From Persicaria tinctoria (lineage: Eukaryota; Streptophyta; Magnoliopsida; Caryophyllales; Polygonaceae): a DNA stretch of 64,000 bases. Both the position numbers and the translations under genes were made by a program. The stretch lies in assembly GCA_037127255.1 (NCBI GenBank), contig JBANSL010000004.1, forward strand, positions 11,437,501 to 11,501,500, written 5' to 3'. Positions 25,247-35,003 of the stretch are shown here, piece by piece. The notes below the pieces were generated by a model, which saw only the letters and a list, made by a program, of their open reading frames with translations, had not been told where the DNA came from and did no database searches. Position 1 is the stretch's first letter, and the number at the start of each line of letters is the position of its first letter.

Positions 25247-25710
25247 CCTTTTAATTTCCTCAACTTCTTTCTATCTCTTTCAACCCACTTGACTCCCAAC
25301 AACTAACTATATATTTATAAACCCTTTGAATTACTGTACATATATATAGGTAATCTAGCTACCTACCTATACAAATTAACCTTAAGCTGGTATTTTTGAA
25401 CTGCCAAAAAAAAAAGTTTTTATATAACACCCGAAGTGGGCCGGGTATGTAAATTGGACCTCATAAATGTTGTTGAAATTAATTGGTGGGGGGCATGAAG
25501 GAAGAGTAAAGTGCAAGAAATTGAGATGGTGGTTTTTTTTTTTTAATTAAAAAAAAAGAAAAAGGTGTCTGTGATATTGTTGGTGTATTTTGTTGAGTGG
25601 GTGTGAGTGTGGGTGTGGGTGTGGGTGTGATTAAGGGAGAAAGAGAGGGGGGGTTTGAAGGAGAAGGGGGTGGGGGTGGTTATATATGGAGGATCAAAAG
25701 AGGTGAGACA
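25247..25710 (-). promoter_or_regulatory. LBD4-like promoter and 5' UTR region
   Basis: On the minus strand a TATA element TTTATAAATATATAG lies at 25305-25319, about 60 bp above the start codon, implying a short 5' UTR rich in AGAAAG. Upstream are a GT/G-rich run (GAGTGGGTGTGAGTGTGGGT, 25595-25631) and a purine tract (AGAGAGGGGGGG), low-complexity features common in plant core promoters. No specific factor site is claimed. Confidence 0.5.
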
Positions 25711-26011
25711 CAAAGATATCTAAAGTGGGTCCTGCTTAAAGACGAGCCCTAGATTTTTGTGGGCCCAAAGGTATTACATATGTACAAAACATCGTTTTTG
25801 ATTGGATTTGTGGGCCCCAAGTATTTCAAGATTTATTTGTGATACTATAGTGTGTGTTTGTGTTTTTTTTTTTGGTCGAATGGCTTCTTTAGTTTGCTTC
25901 CGTTTGTCTCTTCTCTTTTTTCAAACCTCTCTCTCTCACTATTGATGTATTTCTTGTTGCTTTTTTTAATGGTGGATCTCTTCAGGGAGTGAGATCGAGT
26001 GTTGAATGGTA

Positions 26012-26311
26012 CTCCCTCCGTAACGCAATATTTGTCTATTTGGCCACTTTTATTTGTAACAAAATATTTGTCCATTTGAACCTAATTAATGACAAAATTT
26101 TCTATTTTTATCCATTCATCTCATTAATTGTATTTGATTTCCAAGAAATTCTATTAATACTCCAACTTCCCATACTATTTTTTTTTTCATTGGTCCATTT
26201 TTTTTCCACATTATTTATTTGCTAAATTTTTAATTATTCTACTTTCTAATTGTAGCTTTCTTAAGAAGTGTGAAAACCCCCAAATGGACAAATATTGCGT
26301 TACAGAGGGAG
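26012..26311. mobile_element. Stowaway-like MITE, 300 bp
   Basis: The left terminus CTCCCTCCGTAACGCAATAT is matched by the inverted right terminus CTCCCTCTGTAACGCAATAT (one mismatch), with the pairing continuing into ATTTGTCC-like sequence. TA dinucleotides flank it at 26010-26011 and 26312-26313. The CTCCCTCCGT terminus and TA duplication define Tc1/Mariner-related Stowaway MITEs. There is no coding capacity. It lies about 770 bp upstream of the LBD start codon. Confidence 0.93.
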
Positions 26312-26435
26312 TAAGAGAGAAATCGTGTTCATACAATTTGTGCTATAGGGTTATAAATTAAAGTACTTTATTGGGTACAAACATCAATTCAGTTTTTATT
26401 TATGAGATAAAAGATGTTTCTGTCAATTTAATTAT

Positions 26436-27842
26436 CGGAATTTTCGCCAAATACCCCTGAGATTAAGGCTAATTCGCGTGGTGTACAAAAGTTTGATATA
26501 TTTCGCCCGGTGTTCCTGAGGTTTCCATTTTTTTTGCCAAATACCCCTGAGGTTTTTATTTTTTCGCCAAATGCCCCTCTATCGAATTTGTCAACGTTTT
26601 TTTATTGAAAATAAAAAGAATAGAAAATATTATTTCATTGTTATTTTTGCAAGGTATTATTTGAACAATATTATTTAATTATGGTAATTAAATTATCTAA
26701 TATTATATACACAATACCATATCATATTACATTTTTTAATCAATGGAATTAATTCAAAACTTTTTTTTGATAAAGTTAAAATTAACTATAAAGTATTATT
26801 TCATTATGTATTAATTACACAATATCATTTCATGCTATTTATTTAAACAATGAGATTAATTCAAAATGTTTTTTTTTAAATACATAGTTCCAAATATATG
26901 AATTCTTTTTTTTTTTCCAAAGAAATTAATCTCTCTTTTTGTGTGTGTATAATGAAAACTATTTTTTATATAATAATATTAATTTTTTGAATTTCACACA
27001 ATCAACCTAATCTACATAAATTTTCAAATAATAAATTTTTTAAACATTTTTTTAACCAATGAGATTTATCTATTCTAATTGTTAAATGAGAAATATTTTT
27101 GCTTAGATGACATAATAATTTTAATTTCACAAATTCCTCCCAATCAACCGAACCTTGAAAAAAAAATCAAACTAATGAAATTTGTACACGTTTCTTTAAT
27201 CAATCTAGTTATATCTAAATATTAATTAATAAGCATTTTTTATTAGGTGTTATAAACATATTTATTTTAGGATTTTAACCCTATCAGCATATTTTACTTA
27301 AATCTTAAACTCGTGTAATTTTTACACATTTTTCATAAATATTTTAATTATTTTTTACTTAATTATCAAAGCTTGTTTTTTTTTTCGTATTTTATGTTAA
27401 CGTTTGATAATATCTTATTTAAAGGGTGTTGTTATATACACCGCAAATCCAACGTAAAAAATGCACGTCGAAAACGACGTGTAAGCCTTCTGACTAATTA
27501 GCGTTTAAAAAAAATTAATTAACCCTTTTTAACCATGCACATCGAAAATGACGTGCATGATTTGGGGTGCATATAGCGAACCTGTATTTAAATTTATCGT
27601 AATTTTTTGTACTAAGAAAATTTTATTTTTATTAAAAATATGCGCCATGTTGGGGGAATTGTACTATTTTTCAAAAAAAAAGTTAACAAATTCGAAAGAG
27701 GGGTATTTAGCGAAAAAAGTATAAACCTCAGGGGTATTTGGCGAAAAAAATGAAAACCTCAGGGGCACTTGGCGAAATATGTCAAACTTTTGTACACCAC
27801 GCGAATTAGCCTTAACCTCAGGGGTATTTGGCGAAAATTCCG
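26436..27842. mobile_element. non-autonomous Mutator-like element, 1407 bp, long TIRs, 9-bp target duplication
   Basis: TIRs of about 155 bp (26436-26592 and 27687-27842) start CGGAATTTTCGCCAAATACC on both sides and stay highly similar. Each TIR is itself built of four tandem variants of a roughly 34-bp unit around TTTCGCCAAATACCCCTGAG. The flanking 9-bp direct repeat TTTAATTAT lies at 26427-26435 and 27843-27851. Long TIRs plus a 9-bp duplication are diagnostic of MULEs. The AT-rich interior has no transposase. A small MITE-like sequence is nested within (27424-27582). Confidence 0.93.
27424..27582. mobile_element. small MITE-like element nested in the TIR-MULE
   Basis: The ends GGGTGTTGTTATATACACC and, inverted, GGTTCGCTATATGCACCCC are similar. 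Inside lie two short hairpins, GCACGTCGAAAACGACGTG and CACATCGAAAATGACGTG. Exact edges and target duplication are not clear. Confidence 0.45.
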
Positions 27843-27851
27843 TTTAATTAT

Positions 27852-28136
27852 TTATCTGCCTTGTAAGTTTTGGGCCTTTTACACCCAAAACGGAGTCATT
27901 TTACTAGCAAGAGCGACAAAGGGTAGGAGCTGCTGACGCGCTTCCATTGGTCGAATTTCGGTCAATGGGAACGTGCCATGTGTCAGGGGTTTTTAATTTT
28001 AATTAAATTAAAACCCCCATTAATTCACCCATGAATAAAGTTTTTTTGAAGATTTTTTTTTTTAAGATGATTTATTTTTATCTATCCAATGATACTCGAT
28101 CATTTTGTATATATTTGGAAAGAAATTTTTGCTAAG
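27852..28136. other. unassigned spacer
   Basis: No gene is visible. The stretch leads into the candidate copia LTR. Confidence 0.4.
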
Positions 28137-28448
28137 TGTAACATATTCTCCATATAAATTATGGATTTAGATTTATATAAACACTAACTATGGGAATATA
28201 TTCACATATTTTATGCATAGCATTAGCTTGTAATAAATGAAGAACATGAAGGGTAGTTTGGTCTTTTTAACAACTGATTGGATGAGCTTGGTTTTTTTAT
28301 AAATAGGGGTCAAAGGAGCCAAGATTGAGGTTTTCAGTTGTAACAAACTGATTTAAAGATCCCATTTCCTTCCTTCTGTTACATGATTTTGTGGTTTCTA
28401 GATTGATCTTGATCTTTATTTTTGGTTTCTTCAAATGGTATCAGGGCC
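28137..28448 (+). mobile_element. candidate Ty1-copia 5' LTR with primer-binding site
   Basis: TGGTATCAGGGCC at 28436-28448 is one base from the tRNA-iMet primer site. It follows a segment ending TTCTTCA (28433), with a TATA box TTTTTTATAAATAGG near 28295-28309. The LTR start TGTAACATATTC at 28137 is a guess from the TG rule. Gag coding follows downstream on the same strand. Confidence 0.6.
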
Positions 28449-28639
28449 AATGAGATACGTTTTTGGCGTAATTGACTATGTTTTAGAGAGATCTGATTTG
28501 TTAAGTTGTGCTCGGTGTGCTCTCGCTGTGTTCCATCTTTCGTGTGGCCAAGTCGTTCGCAACAATGGTCTGGAGAGGAGCGACGACTTCATAACATCCA
28601 AGTTTTGCAGATGTTGTTACTAGACCTGAAAGAGGAATG

Positions 28640-29123
28640 TTTGTGAGTGTCACGCCGCCTAACTAGAAGCGGCTGGAAGAGGAATCAATTTAGGTGTCAA
28701 TGGAGTTCAATTTAGGGATGTTGTTCAAGGTATGAACACTATACATTATAATCCTATTTTCTTATCCAATTCAGATCATCCTGGAATGCAATTGGTCACT
28801 ATGATGTTAATTTAATGGATCGCATTTCACTAGTTGGAGTAGAGGTGTGTGTATGGAACTAGGACCAAAAGTGAAATTAGGTTTTATAACTGGTAGTTGT
28901 GTAAAACCGATTGTTGATAGTGATGATCATGATAAGAGGGAAAGAGCTGACTACATGATGATGTGCTGGCTGATTAACTCCATGGCTAGTAATGTTGCTG
29001 AAAGTTTAATGCATTTAGAATCTGCGAAAGAACTGTGGGATGAGATTAAGGAAATGTTTTATGATCATCCATTCATTCATTGATCTATTAACTTCATAGA
29101 GATTTAAGCAATGTTAAGCAAGA
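28640..29123 (+). pseudogene. Ty1-copia gag N-terminal fragment
   Basis: It encodes KLGFITGSC, DYMMMCWLINSMASNVAESL and SAKELWDEIKEMF, the UBN2/gag_pre domain of copia. After a stop the continuing gag segment HRDLSNVKQEL is read in another frame up to 29123. It is cut by the solo LTR inserted at 29129. Beyond that insertion (after 31947) no gag could be recognised. Confidence 0.75.
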
Positions 29124-29128
29124 ACTAA

Positions 29129-31942
29129 TGACTAGCATTTTTTAGTCGCGTAAACCGTATCAAAATAAATTTGAACTTACTAACTAATGTAGTGTGGTAA
29201 GCACGAGCCGATCCCAGATAATTAAGTTATCCATAAGTAATGTATATTTACCAATTAGTAGAAAAGAGGGTTTTTTAGTGATGAAATTAGAAAGAAAACA
29301 AAATAAAATAAATTATAAAAAAGTTGATGCAAAACAATTCAGAGAAAATAGTTCCACTTACAACTATCCACTTTATTTGGTTAAGTTGAGCCTTGTAACT
29401 TCCACTTATCCTTTTAGGTTTCCTACTGACGCGTTCTTGAAATTTCACCTATACTTATTACCTCAAGGTGACGACGGATGTCATTAATTACTTGCAAGTT
29501 CAATTAGGATGGGTGATAATTAGTTCGTGTGTTACTGGTCCAAGTGATCCTTGCGATGCCTTTGGCTCGAGATCAGATAATCACCGTTCAATCGTCGTCT
29601 TTAGAGGAAGCGTTTCAGATGAAGTTTTTACTCCAGATGTGTTCTTCTCCGATCAAAGACCTTAAGAACTTAACTCCAAGGGTTTTAGGTCTGGGAGAAC
29701 TGTAGAGCTTTTTTTCTTCTCTCTTGAATCAGATCTCCCCCTTGAATCGAATCTGCCCTAAAGTGTATGACTCCCGATGCGCTCTGCAGTGTGTAAGATG
29801 CCTCATTACCGAATTGCGAGCGATATATCGCCCTCGATTAGGTTTCGATAAAAGCGATGCTTCTTGTCAAAAGGCTATTTAGATGGGCTTGAAGTAGGCC
29901 CAATATGCTTTGGCCCACTTGAGTGACGACCCCACGGAGATCTATAAGTAGAGATTCTTTCTCTGGCTCCTTCATTTCACACTTTTAAGACTTACAAAAA
30001 GGGAGCAAGAGAGGAAGAGAGAACTTAGAGGTCTTTGCTTCCAAAAAAAACGTCGCCGGAGGTTGCTGGTGGTTCTATTTTCAGCCGCTCTTGCTTGCCG
30101 GTGTTCTTCTTTTACTTTTTCGAGCAAGTGTTGTCTGATTTTCCTTTTATCTATTTTATTCGTACTAGTTTCTAGGGCAAAGGAGAATTTCTTGGTGGTC
30201 GAACCGCCTTCCCCCGGTGAGGGGCATGGTGGTGATGGGGCTGAGAGATGGGTTTTCCCCGATGTCTTACTCCCTTTTTTCTCCTTTCTTTTTTTTTTCG
30301 TGTAGATGGCCTGAATAGTGTTGTTAGGTTTTAAGTGGTGGCGCAGGTGTGCCAAGGGTGGTATTTCTAGGGAATTTCTGGGTATTTTTCGATAGTTATA
30401 GACAAAAAACTCTTCTCCTTCCCTTTTTTCACCTTAGGGGGGAGACTTTCTGTCTTTTTTCTCGAAAAGAGAGAACCTTTATGGAGAAGACGGAAAAGGC
30501 GTCTTTTAACCGTCATCTTTCGAGGAAAATGTCTTTTCAATGCCCCTAGGCGGGGCGCGTGGGGCATCAACATAACCCTAGAGGGTATGATTGGGACCAT
30601 AAAACGTCCCATTTCGAAAGACAATCTGGAGTATTGCCATACTTCTGAATCCATTAATGACCTAGGTAAGGAGGAAAACTCATCGTGCTATAAAGTGTGT
30701 CACTCGCGATGCGCTCTACAATGTGCAAGATGCCTTCTGCGTTGGGTGGTCCATTTATGACGTCATATCCTTGTTATTAATTGATGGGGCTATTTTCTAG
30801 GGCATCGTCACCTACAAATGTCCTTGTACAGGCCTAAGTTAGTTTCTCGTCCATTGAGTCCTAGAAACCATTATCTCTTGAGAGCAGTCACCAAAGAAGG
30901 ATTTAATTTAATCAATAGCTTTAAGTTCAGAGATTAGCCGATCAAGGTAGTTTCTACCCCTAAAGAAGGATTTCACACATATTCAACTTCTTACCTATCC
31001 AATTAGTTCAATGAGCCCTAAAGGGATAAGTTTGCTGCTTGGATTAAGGTTCACTACGAGGAATCTAAAAAACCCTAGCAATTGAATTAATTCTAACTAG
31101 TTATACGGGCTAGATAGAATAAAATAATCAAGCATAAAGAAGTTAATACATTCAATATAGGAAATAAGAACAATATTCAGAAACTCACAACTCAATCCAA
31201 ATAAAGTTTCAAATTGCAGGCATAATGGAGAGAGTTTTGTTGCACATAACGAACATCGCTCTCAAATTTAAACTAAATGGTATTGGATGATTGAAACTCT
31301 AGGGCTAAACCTCCTTATATAGTTTTAAAAATCGTATCTAAGATAAAAAAAAAGATAGATAAAATTGGTTTAGGAGAGAATAATCTCGATCCGCATAAAA
31401 TCCCAAACACGTCTCGAAAACGGGGTGTGCAGCGATCACGACAAGCTAGGTTGCGTCGATCGTCGTAAGGAGCAGTTTCTCTGCGGCGTTTGAAGCCAAG
31501 TTTCGGTGATTGCGGGAATGTTCATCTGACCCAATTTCATCTTGACATCAATCTAAAAGTTGTATGTCTTCAAAAGAGCTTTCCAACGCATACTTATAAT
31601 AGTTAGTAGGACAACTGAGGCCTCCAGAAAGTGTGAAACAAGTTCAGTTTGTCATGCGACAGCTTCTGCTGACTTGTTCTTTGTTTGGGCTCTCTTGTTC
31701 TTCTTCTCATGATCTCTTTAGATCTTCATTTAAGCTTCTTCGATAAACTTGACTTTCTTGATCAATGCGTTATGAACCCATGTCTACTCCTCGGACTCAC
31801 ATTTACCTGAAATCATCAATAAAAACGTGTAGATTTTGACTCCATTAACATAGTGAGTAAATATGCAAATTCTACTTAAATTGTGCATGTTATAAGCTAA
31901 GCGAAATGCAACATATTATGCCTACTTAAATTTGTGCTATCA
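29129..31942. mobile_element. solo LTR, 2814 bp, with 5-bp target duplication
   Basis: The unit runs from TGACTAGCATTTTTTAGTCG to ATTTGTGCTATCA (TG..CA), flanked by ACTAA at 29124-29128 and 31943-31947. It shares two long blocks with 60827-61560: the start (TTTTTAGTCGCG..AACCGTATCA) and a block near 30840-31210 (CTTTAAGTTCAGAGATTA, CCCTAGCAATTGAATTAA). It lacks internal coding genes. About 1.4 kb in the middle (about 29440-30835), absent from the second copy, may be an extra insertion. The tail (31560-31600, GAGCTTTCCAACGCATACTT) resembles the LTRs of the 52-58 kb element. Orientation is uncertain, because the minus-strand form TGATAGCACAA..GTCA also obeys TG..CA. Confidence 0.7.
29440..30835 (+). 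other. segment unique to the solo LTR, with promoter-like start and a direct repeat
   Basis: Absent from the related copy at 61140. It holds a direct repeat of about 50 bp (ACTC.CGATGCGCTCT..A.TGTG at 29770-29800 and 30701-30731). A TATA-like TCTATAAGTAGAG at 29940-29952 is followed by a purine-rich leader, and a frame at 30063-30305 has no recognisable domain. It may be a second insertion or a family-specific LTR region. Confidence 0.35.
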
Positions 31943-31947
31943 ACTAA

Positions 31948-32935
31948 GCATGGAGAATAACATGTATAAAATATAGAAGCACATCCAAAGCTGCATTTGG
32001 AGTTCATTTAATGCATTAAATTAATGATGTACTTACAAACTACAAAAACTTGTGAGGGATAAATTGGAACATGAGCAGATAAACTACCTTAACCAAATTT
32101 ATTGCAAACAGTCTTATCATAACATGCCTTGTGGTTGGCTAGCTTGCATAATACTCAATAATATTTTTAGGGAGATTGGTGTTGCATACTTGGACAAACG
32201 GGGGGAACATTTGCTATCTACATCTCCCGAATCAATATTGTGAATCTAGGTCTTCGAATCAAACCCTAATTCAAGATCATGAATAGAAAATCAAACCCCA
32301 ATCAAACTCTCGAATTCATATCCTCTATTTCACCAAACCAAACCCTAACCAAGTTCGTGAATTGAAAGAAGAAGAGTTCGAAAAGGTTACCTCCCAATGG
32401 AGAGAGAACACTCGAGAATCACTTGAACTCGAGGCCGGAGAAGAAAGAAGGGGATATCCCCTATTAAAGCGCACGCGTAGACAAAGGTAAAACAAGATCT
32501 GAAACCTCATATCTGAAAAAGGATTGAAAAAGTTATGAGAATGCTTACCGATTAGAGTATGTTTTGAGAGAGAGCAACATCTTTGTAATTACTGGTAAGA
32601 GGAAGAGGGAAGGGATGAGACGATGAGTACGTGTAGTCAGTTTCGGCGACCGTCTTCTTTGTACTTCTAAGTCACCGGCCAGAGGAAAAAGCAAGGAGAT
32701 GAGAATATAAGTTTTAGACTTATATTTTTATTTGAAAATATAAGCTTTTTTAAGTTTTCTAGGTATTGGGGTATAATTTGTTACTTTTTTTACTTGTTGC
32801 TCAAATTTTATTGGTTGATGGAGGTTGTGAATAATTAATGAGGGGTAGAAATGTAATAAATTTATGATTTTCTTAATTTGTGTGCAAATGTCCAAAAGAA
32901 CTTATTTTTTTTGAACAGATATAGTAATAAATGGC
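31948..32935. other. unassigned sequence
   Basis: No domain is recognisable. From 32240 to 32520 CCAAACCCTAACC-type words and splice-like TTACCTCCC on the minus strand resemble a 5' UTR of a plant gene, but no coding exon follows. Confidence 0.3.
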
Positions 32936-33660
32936 AAATTTGCTAAAATAGCCCATTTTGGTGAAACCCTTGCACACATAACCCCATCCGGAAAAAATTT
33001 GCTAAAATCCGGATATCCGGATTTTTGCCTCAACCGGTAGCAGGTAAGGGGGGGGGGACTGGACAGTGTGAGTATGACAGCTGGACAACTGAGAGAGGGA
33101 GAGAGAGAGAGAGATAGACGGAAAAGCGAGGAAAAGACAGAGAGAGAGAGAGAGTCTGTGTGAGAGAGAGAGAGGGTGAAATACCTGATCAATATTGAAA
33201 AGACAGGTAGAGAGAGGGAGAGAGATGAAGCAGCTGTGTACAGTAAATCGGAGGGAGGCAATTGTTCCCGCCCAGGGATGGCGCCAAAAAAAAAGGTAAA
33301 AGGGAGGGAGGAGGGGGAGGGTATATAAGCTTTGAAGAATGTCTGAGGGAAATCATTACCTCCCATTAATGAATTGCAGGGGAAATGGAACTTGAAGAAG
33401 GGGAATGGCCGGCGTTTGATTAGAAGAAAGAGGGTAGGTGTCAAATGATGTGTGGTCTATATAAAGAGATGAGAGAAATTCTGGGCGTCACTTTTATTCA
33501 CAAAATCTGAAGAAAGAGAGAGAATCCATTTAAGAAGAAGCAAGTGGGTCTGGGTTCAGGTAACGGTTTACTTGTACGAAGCCACTTTTCACTGGACGGT
33601 TATATCGTACCCACTGGACACGTGTTGGTATTAACTGGACAGTCCTCTGATCGGACATAA

Positions 33661-34485
33661 ATGGGTAAGTGTTCTCTCTATGTTTGGTAAGTGTTGTTCA
33701 TATGTAAATACCGTCGATACAAATTAATTTGTGCCTACCTATGAAATGCAACAGGGGAAAAATCATCAGTTTGTATCACTGTATTGTTTGGAGGATGGTG
33801 GGCGTGTGAAGGCGGCGCTTGGGTCTTCACGGGAACAAGGAGCCAGAAAGCCATGGTGGTGGACGAAAGGATTGACAACGTAGAGCTGAAGAAACAGGTG
33901 ATGGACAAGTTTAATGTCGATGGAAGGAATGATGTGGAGCTCACATATGTAAAGCCAAAGAAGGAAGGGTCCAGGCCGTTTGCTATCGGGGATGACGAAG
34001 ACTTGGAGGCCTACAAGTTTGTAAACGGGCTGCCTGGAGAACGAAATTGGCCTATCGACCTCAATGTCTCCCTGCGACGCAAGGTTGGTGGAGACGTGCC
34101 CGAAGCACAAGGATCGACAACGGATGACTCAGACGGTGGTGGTTTTTCTCCTGCAGACTTGGAGGATGTTGTTGTGCCGTTAACTGGTCCGCCCGTGACA
34201 CAAGAAGATCACCCAAATACAGATCTCCCCGTGGGGCTTGACAGAGAAGACGAAGATTTGGGAGAAAAAATTGTCGAGGTAAACCAAACGTATGTCCAGG
34301 AGGAATCATCGGATGTCCAGTTAACACAAACAGCTGTCCAGGTGGAATCATCGGATGTCCAGTTAACACAAACAGTTGTCCTGTTAAAGGAGACTTCTGA
34401 CCAGGTAGGGATAAGTGAGGAGTTAGAGTTGGAGTTTGCGAAGAGGGAAAAGAATGCCGACAGCCCTTGTAGATGCCATCCTTGA
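33661..34485 (+). pseudogene. MURA-like MULE transposase, N-terminal part
   Basis: A predicted first exon of four coding bases (ATGG, 33661-33664) ends at GTAAGTG. The second exon starts at 33755 after GCAACAG, giving MGEKSSVCITVLFGGWWACE in one frame. The MULE N-terminal (PB1-like) domain follows (WVFTGTRSQKAMVVDE, VELKKQVMDKFNVDGRNDVE, LTYVKPKKEG), then an acidic linker with a tandem repeat ESSDVQLTQT near 34306-34375. The frame closes at 34485 where the catalytic DDE region should begin. The MULE DDE core of some 300 residues is missing, and the C-terminal SWIM part follows in another frame. It is therefore an internally deleted copy. A TATA box lies at 33322-33329. Confidence 0.8.
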
Positions 34486-34981
34486 GACCGTCGGCACGTG
34501 GTTCGTCAAACATAGGAAGACAAGCGGCGAGCAGGGGAAAGTCGTGAGCGACTGGGTTGGTAACGCCATCAGAGCAAACTTAGTGCAGTCCCTTTCCATG
34601 GGCGTCAGACAGCTGAGTGCACATGAGTACGAGGTACGCAAGGGAACCTCCACATGGCTTGTAAACCTAGTAGGGCGTGTATGCAGCTGTAGACGCTTCA
34701 ACGTCGACCAGTACCCATGCGCGCACGCAATGGCAGCAACCCAAATGCACGGGATGGATGTGTACTCGCTCGTCAACGACTTGTATAAGGTAGACGTGTG
34801 GCGTGCGTGCTACAATGACGTGATCTACCCAGTCCCGTCACGAGAGAATTGGAGGGTGCCCGAGGCAATCGCCAAGGAGACTTGCCTCCCCCCACTTATC
34901 AAGGTACGCCCTGGTAGGCCAAAGACATCTAGGTACCCGTCTCAGTGGGAAAGGAAGTTCCCGAAAAGGCGTCGCACATAG
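34436..34981 (+). pseudogene. MURA-like MULE transposase, C-terminal SWIM part
   Basis: The frame contains WFVKHRKTSGEQGKVVSDWV and a SWIM zinc finger of CxC..CxH form (CSCRRFNVDQYPCAHA, near 34681-34728). The standard MULE tail follows (YSLVNDLYKVDVW, VIYPVPSRENWRVPE, PPLIKVRPGRPKTSRYPSQW) and a basic end KRRRT. The SWIM finger binds DNA in MuDR-type transposases. It overlaps the end of the N-terminal frame by 50 bp in a different phase, consistent with a deletion junction near 34440. Conserved residues are intact, so the loss of the core may be fairly recent. Confidence 0.85.
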
Positions 34982-35003
34982 TGAAGAAAAAGGTGGTATG
35001 TTG

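Noticed and set aside
32902..33444. 180-codon minus-strand frame rich in Ser and Leu
   Set aside because: It comes from the GA/CT-rich tract in the MULE flank and has no domain features.
33766..34776. Minus-strand frames opposite the MURA-like gene
   Set aside because: They are antisense shadows. The plus strand has the MULE N-terminal and SWIM motifs.
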